A stretch of 11,133 nucleotides of DNA from JAJYQH01 sp036261615 (GTDB lineage: Bacteria > Actinomycetota > Actinomycetes > Propionibacteriales > Propionibacteriaceae): contig DATAKK010000047.1 of the NCBI GenBank assembly GCA_036261615.1, positions 1 through 11,133 on the forward strand, given 5' to 3'. The position numbers were made by a program, and so were the translations under genes. Position 1 is the stretch's first letter, and the number at the start of each line of letters is the position of its first letter. Below are positions 7,321 to 11,133 of this stretch, in pieces. The notes beneath the pieces were generated by a model. That model saw only the letters and a program-made list of their open reading frames with translations. It had not been told where the DNA came from and did no database searches.

Positions 7321-8108
7321 GCCGGGTACCGGACGCCGCGACCCCCCGGTGGCTGCTGGTCCCGGCGTCCCTCGGGCTCGCGTTCGTGGGAGTGCCCCTC
7401 ATCGCGCTGCTGGTGCGCCTGCCCTGGCGCGACGTGCCGGGGCTGCTCGCCGGCACCGGGGCCCGCGACGCCCTGTGGCTCAGCCTCCGCACCTGCCTCG
7501 CGTCGACCCTGCTGAGCCTGGTCCTCGGGGTGCCGCTGGCGGTGCTGCTCTCCCGGCTCACCGGACGCCGCGCCGCCGTGGTCCGCACCGTCTCGGTGCT
7601 GCCGATGGTGCTGCCGCCGGTCGTCGCGGGCCTCGTGCTGCTCATCACGCTCGGCCGGCGCGGACTCCTCGGCCAGTACCTCTCGGTGTGGGGCATCGAC
7701 ATCGGCTTCACCACCACGGCCGTCGTGCTCGCTCAGACGTTCGTCTCGATGCCCTACCTCGTGGTGACCGTCGAGAGCGCGCTGCGCGCCACCGACCACG
7801 ACCTCGAGGTGGTCGCGGCGACCCTCGGCGCGAGTCCGTCCACCGTGCTGCGGCGGGTGACCCTGCCGCTCGTCCTGCCGGCGCTCGTCGGCGGCACCAC
7901 CGTCGCCTTCGCCCGGGCGCTCGGCGAGTTCGGCGCCACCCTCACCTTCGCCGGCTCCCTGCAGGGCAGCACCCGCACCCTGCCCCTCGAGATCTACCTG
8001 CAGCGCGAGACCGACACGAACGAGGCCCTGGCCCTGTCGGTCGTCCTCATCGCGGTGGCGTCGGTGCTCATGGTGCTGCCGTCGCTGATCGGCCGGAGGT
8101 CGCGGTGA
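7317..8108 (+). CDS. modB: Molybdate ABC transporter permease ModB
   Basis: A 263-residue inner-membrane permease that forms the molybdate channel as a dimer. About six hydrophobic segments are seen, near residues 13-33, 55-78, 91-111, 132-152, 186-206 and 236-256. The coupling (EAA) loop that docks on ModC is EVVAATLGASPSTVLRRVTLPLVLPAL at about 164-190 with the conserved glycine. The ModB-type signature ARALGEFGATLTFAG follows at 200-213. The start is GTG at 7317, overlapping the modA stop by four bases, so translation is probably coupled. A similar overlap joins it to modC. The family assignment is secure. Confidence 0.94.
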   Translation: MSRVPDAATPRWLLVPASLGLAFVGVPLIALLVRLPWRDVPGLLAGTGARDALWLSLRTCLASTLLSLVLGVPLAVLLSRLTGRRAAVVRTVSVLPMVLPPVVAGLVLLITLGRRGLLGQYLSVWGIDIGFTTTAVVLAQTFVSMPYLVVTVESALRATDHDLEVVAATLGASPSTVLRRVTLPLVLPALVGGTTVAFARALGEFGATLTFAGSLQGSTRTLPLEIYLQRETDTNEALALSVVLIAVASVLMVLPSLIGRRSR

Positions 8109-9214
8109 GCACCGCCCCCAGGCCCGCGCCGGCGGTCTCGGTGCGTGCCCGCGTCGCCGCCCGCGACTGTGACCTGCGGCTCGATGTCGCTCCCGGGCAC
8201 ACGATGGCGGTGATCGGCCCCAACGGGGCGGGCAAGTCGACCCTGCTGGGCCTGGTCTCGGGGGAACTGCGACCCGACGAGGGCGAGATCCGCGCGGGCG
8301 GCCGGGCCCTCGCCGACGCGTCCACCTTCCTCACCGCGCCGCACCGCCGCGTCGGCTACCTCGCCCAGCGGGGGCTCCTGCTTCCCCATCTCGACGTGCT
8401 CGACAACGTCGCGTTCGGGCCCCGCGCCCGGGGCACCGGACGCCGGCAGGCCCGCGAACGCGCGCTCGCCGAGTTGCGCGAAGTGGACGCCGACGACCTC
8501 GCCCACCGCCGCCCGCGGGAACTGTCCGGTGGCCAGGCGCAGCGGGTCGCCCTCGCCCGGGCCCTCGCCACCGACCCCGACATCGTGCTGCTCGACGAGC
8601 CGATGGCCGCCCTCGACGTCGCCTCGGCCGCGGCCATGCGCACACTGCTCGCCCGCCGGCTCCGGGGCCGCACCACCCTGCTGGTGAGCCACGATCCGCT
8701 CGACCTGTGGACGCTCGCCGAGGACGTCGCCGTGGTCGAGCACGGGAGGGTCGTGGCGTCCGGCCCCCGCGACGAGGTGCTCGGCGCTCCCCCGACGCCC
8801 TTCGCCGCCGAACTCGCCGGCGTCAACCGGATCGAGGGCATCGTGCTGGACACCGGCCTCCTCCGGGCCGGTGAGCACGAGATCGTGGGCGTCGACGACG
8901 AGGTGGAGCCGCCGCGTCCGGGACATCGCGCCCTGGCCCTGTTCGAGCCCGCGGCGGTGTCCATCCACCGCGACCGCCCCGGCGGCAGCCCCCGCAACGT
9001 CTGGCCGGCCGAGGTGAGCCGGCTGCAGCCGCACGGGCCACTCGTCCGGGTGCGCCTGCGGCTCGCCGACGGGCAGCACCTCGGTGCCGACGTGACACCC
9101 CGGGCGGTGGCGGCGCTCGGCCTGGCCGAGGGCCAGCCGGTGTTCGCCGTGGTGAAGGCCGCCCAGGTGCGGCTGGTCGCCGAACCCGAACCGGCGGTGC
9201 CGGGAGCGGGCTAG
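8105..9214 (+). CDS. modC: Molybdate ABC transporter ATP-binding protein ModC
   Basis: A 369-residue cytoplasmic ATPase that powers molybdate uptake through ModB. The nucleotide-binding domain has Walker A GPNGAGKST (38-46), Q-loop YLAQRG (85-90), signature LSGGQ (140-144), Walker B IVLLDEP (160-166) and H-loop H196 in LLVSHD. After residue 270 comes a C-terminal TOBE/MOP-like beta domain (about 290-360), which in ModC proteins binds molybdate and can tune transport. The start is GTG at 8105 inside a GTGA overlap with modB. The TAG stop is itself part of the -10-like box for the next gene. The length fits ModC. Confidence 0.93.
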   Translation: MSTAPRPAPAVSVRARVAARDCDLRLDVAPGHTMAVIGPNGAGKSTLLGLVSGELRPDEGEIRAGGRALADASTFLTAPHRRVGYLAQRGLLLPHLDVLDNVAFGPRARGTGRRQARERALAELREVDADDLAHRRPRELSGGQAQRVALARALATDPDIVLLDEPMAALDVASAAAMRTLLARRLRGRTTLLVSHDPLDLWTLAEDVAVVEHGRVVASGPRDEVLGAPPTPFAAELAGVNRIEGIVLDTGLLRAGEHEIVGVDDEVEPPRPGHRALALFEPAAVSIHRDRPGGSPRNVWPAEVSRLQPHGPLVRVRLRLADGQHLGADVTPRAVAALGLAEGQPVFAVVKAAQVRLVAEPEPAVPGAG

Positions 9215-9217
9215 GGT
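9212..9217 (+). promoter_or_regulatory. -10-like box overlapping the modC stop codon
   Basis: TAGGGT begins with the modC TAG stop and lies six bases (cggaga) before the GTG at 9224. It repeats exactly the hexamer and spacing seen before the aldo/keto reductase. The GGAG at 9219-9222 is one base from the start, too close for normal ribosome binding, so a leaderless internal promoter is favoured over plain read-through. Confidence 0.4.
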
Positions 9218-9223
9218 CGGAGA

Positions 9224-9508
9224 GTGAGCGACGCGGCGACCCAGTGGCACGAATGGCTCGACCAGGTCTGTGCGGCGGTCGGCGTCGATCCCGCCGCGGT
9301 GCCCGTGGGGGAGGTCCTCGGCCTTGCCGGGAGCGTGTCCCGCGACGTGGTCCGGCCGATGGCCCCGGTGAGCGCGTTCATCTGGGGGCTCTCCGTGGCC
9401 GCGCACCCGGACGCCGACCCGGCCCGGTTGCGCCGGGCACTCCTCGACTGCGCGGCGACCCAGCGTCCCCTCAGCGGGGCGACCCAGCCGCCCGTCCCTC
9501 GTCCCTAG
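9224..9508 (+). CDS. Small DUF6457-like protein
   Basis: A 94-residue soluble protein without a recognisable active site. The pattern WHEWLDQVCAAVGVD, then VGEVLGLAGSVSRDVVRPMAPVSAFIWGLSVAA, resembles DUF6457, a small helical domain that I recall near, or fused to, molybdenum-cofactor (MobA-type) genes in actinobacteria. That recollection was not checked by search. The gene sits 9 bp after modC and 83 bp before the formate dehydrogenase gene, so a role in molybdenum handling or enzyme maturation is plausible. The start is GTG at 9224; like murJ, modB and modC it opens with GTGAGC. The TAG stop is centred in the palindrome CCCTAGGG. Confidence 0.75.
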   Translation: MSDAATQWHEWLDQVCAAVGVDPAAVPVGEVLGLAGSVSRDVVRPMAPVSAFIWGLSVAAHPDADPARLRRALLDCAATQRPLSGATQPPVPRP

Positions 9509-9530
9509 GGGTGCACTTCCCCGTCACCCG

Positions 9531-9560
9531 TTGACACCCCCCGACCACCTACGCGAGGGT
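9531..9560 (+). promoter_or_regulatory. Candidate promoter of the formate dehydrogenase gene
   Basis: TTGACA (9531-9536) is a perfect -35 consensus. After 18 bp comes GAGGGT (9555-9560), one base from the TAGGGT box used elsewhere here. The start site would be near 9567, giving a 25-nt leader with the ribosome site. It allows fdhA to be expressed separately from modABC. Confidence 0.5.
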
Positions 9561-9579
9561 GAAACAAAGGTCCACGTCC

Positions 9580-9586
9580 AAAGGAG
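9580..9586 (+). promoter_or_regulatory. Shine-Dalgarno site of the formate dehydrogenase gene
   Basis: AAAGGAG lies 5 nt before the ATG at 9592. It selects that ATG over an earlier in-frame ATG-like start at 9559 and is the strongest ribosome site on the plus strand of the window. Confidence 0.8.
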
Positions 9587-9591
9587 CCAGG

Positions 9592-11133
9592 ATGAAGCTC
9601 GGCAAGACGTTCCTGGAATGGCCGGTCATCCGGCAGGTGCGCGACCGCGACCTGCTCGGGCGCGGCCCGGCCGTCACCAGCCCGACGACCCGCCAGATCC
9701 GACCCCGGATCGAGGACGCCGACACCGTCGTCAACAGCATCTGCCCCTATTGCGCCGTCGGGTGCGCGCAGAAGGTGTGGGCCAAGGACGGCAAGGTCAT
9801 CCACATCGAGGGTGACGACAACTCCCCCATCAGCCGCGGCCGGTTGTGCCCGAAGGGGTCGGCGAGCGAACAGCTCGTCAACAGCAAGAGCCGGCTGACC
9901 ACGGTGAAGTACCGGCGTCCGTACGGCACCGACTGGGAGGATCTCGACCTCGAGACGGCGACCGACATGATCGCCGACCGCTTCGTCGCCACCCGCAAGA
10001 AGTACTGGCAGGAACAGGACGACAAGGGCCACACGAACCTGCACCGCACCATGGGCATCGCCCTCCTCGGCGGCGCGACGCTCGACAACGAAGAGAACTA
10101 CCTCATCAAGAAGCTGTTCACGGCGGCGGGAGCGATCCAGATCGAGAACCAGGCCCGGATATGACACTCCGCCACGGTTCCCAGTTTGGGAGCCTCGTAT
10201 GGGCGTGGCGGCGCCACCCAGTACCTGCAGGACCTCGCCAACTCGGACTGCATCGTCATCCAGGGCTCGAACATGGCCGAGTGCCATCCGGTCGGGTTCC
10301 AGTGGGTCGAAGAGGCCAAGCAGCGTGGTGCCCGGGTGATCCACGTCGACCCGCGCTTCACGCGCACGTCGGCGGTCGCTGACCGGCACATCCCCATCCG
10401 GGCCGGCTCCGACATCGTGCTGCTCGGCGCCCTCATCAACCACATGCTGAGCAACGACCTGTGGTTCGAGGAGTACGTCCGCAACTACACCAACGCCTCC
10501 TTCCTGGTGAGCGACAAGTTCCAGGACACCGAGGACCTCGACGGGCTGTTCAGCGGCTACGACGAGGAGCTCACCTCCTACGACATGTCCTCGTGGGCGT
10601 ACCAGTCGTCCGACCCCGACGCGAGCGAGGGCGGTGAAGGGGCCGACAGCCTCGGCGGCGACAACGCCAAGGCCGACAAGGCCAAGGAGCAGGACGAGGG
10701 GTCCGACTCCTCGCCCGGCACGATCGGGTCGGCCGACAGCAGCCACCCGCACGGCCAGACCCAGAGCGGCGCCTCCAGCGGCGAGTCCCACGGTTCGGGC
10801 GGCCCGTCGCTCGAGCACGCCCGGGTGAAGCGCGACGAGACGCTGCAGGACCCCCGGTGCGTGTTCCAGCTGCTCAAGAAGCACTACGCGCGGTACACGC
10901 CGGAGATGGTCAAGCGCATCTGCGGCATCGACGAGGACGACTTCGCCTACCTCGCCGACTCGCTCGCCAGCAACTCCGGCCGCGACCGCACGAGCGCCTT
11001 CTGCTACGCGGTGGGCTGGACCCAGCACACCGACGGCGTCCAGATCATCCGCACCGCGGCGATCCTCCAGTTGCTGCTCGGCAACGTGGGGCGTCCCGGC
11101 GGCGGCATCATGGCGCTGCGCGGGCACGCGTCC
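9592..11133 (+). CDS. fdhA: Selenocysteine formate dehydrogenase, catalytic alpha subunit (3' end cut by window)
   Basis: The first 514 codons of a molybdopterin enzyme that oxidises formate to CO2. The [4Fe-4S] motif is C51, C54, C58, C86 (ICPYCAVGC ... RLCPKG). The in-frame TGA at 10162-10164 is codon 191, read as selenocysteine in the context RI-U-HSATVPSLGASYGRGG. E. coli FdnG has selenocysteine-His at the same place. After the TGA the frame stays open and homologous: GSNMAECHPVGFQW, HVDPRFTRTSAVAD, PIRAGSDI, YTNASFLV, AVGWTQHTDG, LLLGNVGRPGGGIMALRGH. There is no Tat signal peptide, so the enzyme is probably cytoplasmic, unlike FdnG. Residues 338-411 form a Ser/Gly/Asp-rich insert where FdnG has about eight residues. 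A SECIS-like hairpin follows the TGA. The adjacent modABC supplies the metal. Automatic tools would end this gene at 10164 as a false 190-residue protein. Confidence 0.93.
10162..10205 (+). promoter_or_regulatory. Selenocysteine codon with SECIS-like hairpin
   Basis: TGA (10162-10164) is followed 11 nt later by GGTTCCC (10176-10182), loop AGTTT (10183-10187) and GGGAGCC (10188-10194): seven pairs with one G-U. An outer stem CGCC (10170-10173) with GGCG (10202-10205) can extend it across an internal loop. The placement just 3' of the UGA and the small G/U-containing loop match bacterial SECIS elements bound by SelB, for example in E. coli fdhF. The hairpin lies inside coding sequence, as bacterial SECIS elements do. 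Confidence 0.8.

Noticed and set aside
9508..9522. GGGG-TGCACTT-CCCC as a terminator after the DUF6457-like gene
   Set aside because: Only four pairs and no T-tract; too weak to claim.
9559..10164. A complete 190- to 201-residue protein ending at TGA 10164, or fdhA as a pseudogene
   Set aside because: The frame continues without a shift into conserved formate dehydrogenase sequence, the TGA is at the known selenocysteine position, and a SECIS-like hairpin follows.
9505..11127. Long minus-strand open frame (540 codons) opposite fdhA
   Set aside because: Its translation is rich in Arg, Gly, Val and Leu with no family pattern. It mirrors GC-biased codons of the real gene on the other strand.

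Overview
The window is GC-rich DNA with Actinomycetota-style gene structure: GTG starts, 4-bp GTGA stop/start overlaps, few Shine-Dalgarno sites and apparently leaderless promoters. The class cannot be fixed from the sequence; Acidimicrobiia or a related lineage is only a guess. No transposase, integrase, CRISPR array or phage gene was seen. The right edge cuts a gene.

Left part (1-4300). A tRNA-Pro(CGG) gene on the minus strand is followed by a strong hairpin at the window edge. It is divergent from an aldo/keto reductase. The reductase converges on a minus-strand pair, ask (aspartate kinase) followed by murJ (lipid II flippase), joined by a GTGA overlap. A 12-bp perfect inverted repeat lies at the convergence. 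Inside ask, a Shine-Dalgarno site and a GTG codon mark an internal start for a separate regulatory beta subunit.

Middle (4300-6500). A Gfo/Idh/MocA oxidoreductase and a DinB/DUF664 protein lie on the plus strand. They are followed by a convergent gene for a small four-helix membrane protein of unknown function, whose 3' end overlaps the DinB gene by 52 bp.

Right part (6500-11133). A molybdate ABC importer, modA-modB-modC with GTGA overlaps, is followed by a small DUF6457-like gene. Next comes the catalytic subunit of a formate dehydrogenase, with its own promoter and a clear Shine-Dalgarno site. Its frame is interrupted by a TGA at 10162-10164, exactly at the active-site selenocysteine position. 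A SECIS-like hairpin follows the TGA, and homology continues for 323 codons to the window edge. The metal importer next to a molybdenum (or tungsten) selenoenzyme makes a coherent formate-oxidation module. The cell must also carry selA, selB, selC and selD elsewhere.

Most notable points: the selenocysteine formate dehydrogenase with a roughly 66-residue disordered insert; five genes with a TANNNT-like -10 box placed 6-7 nt before the start codon; the internal start in ask; and stop codons sitting in the centre of palindromes.
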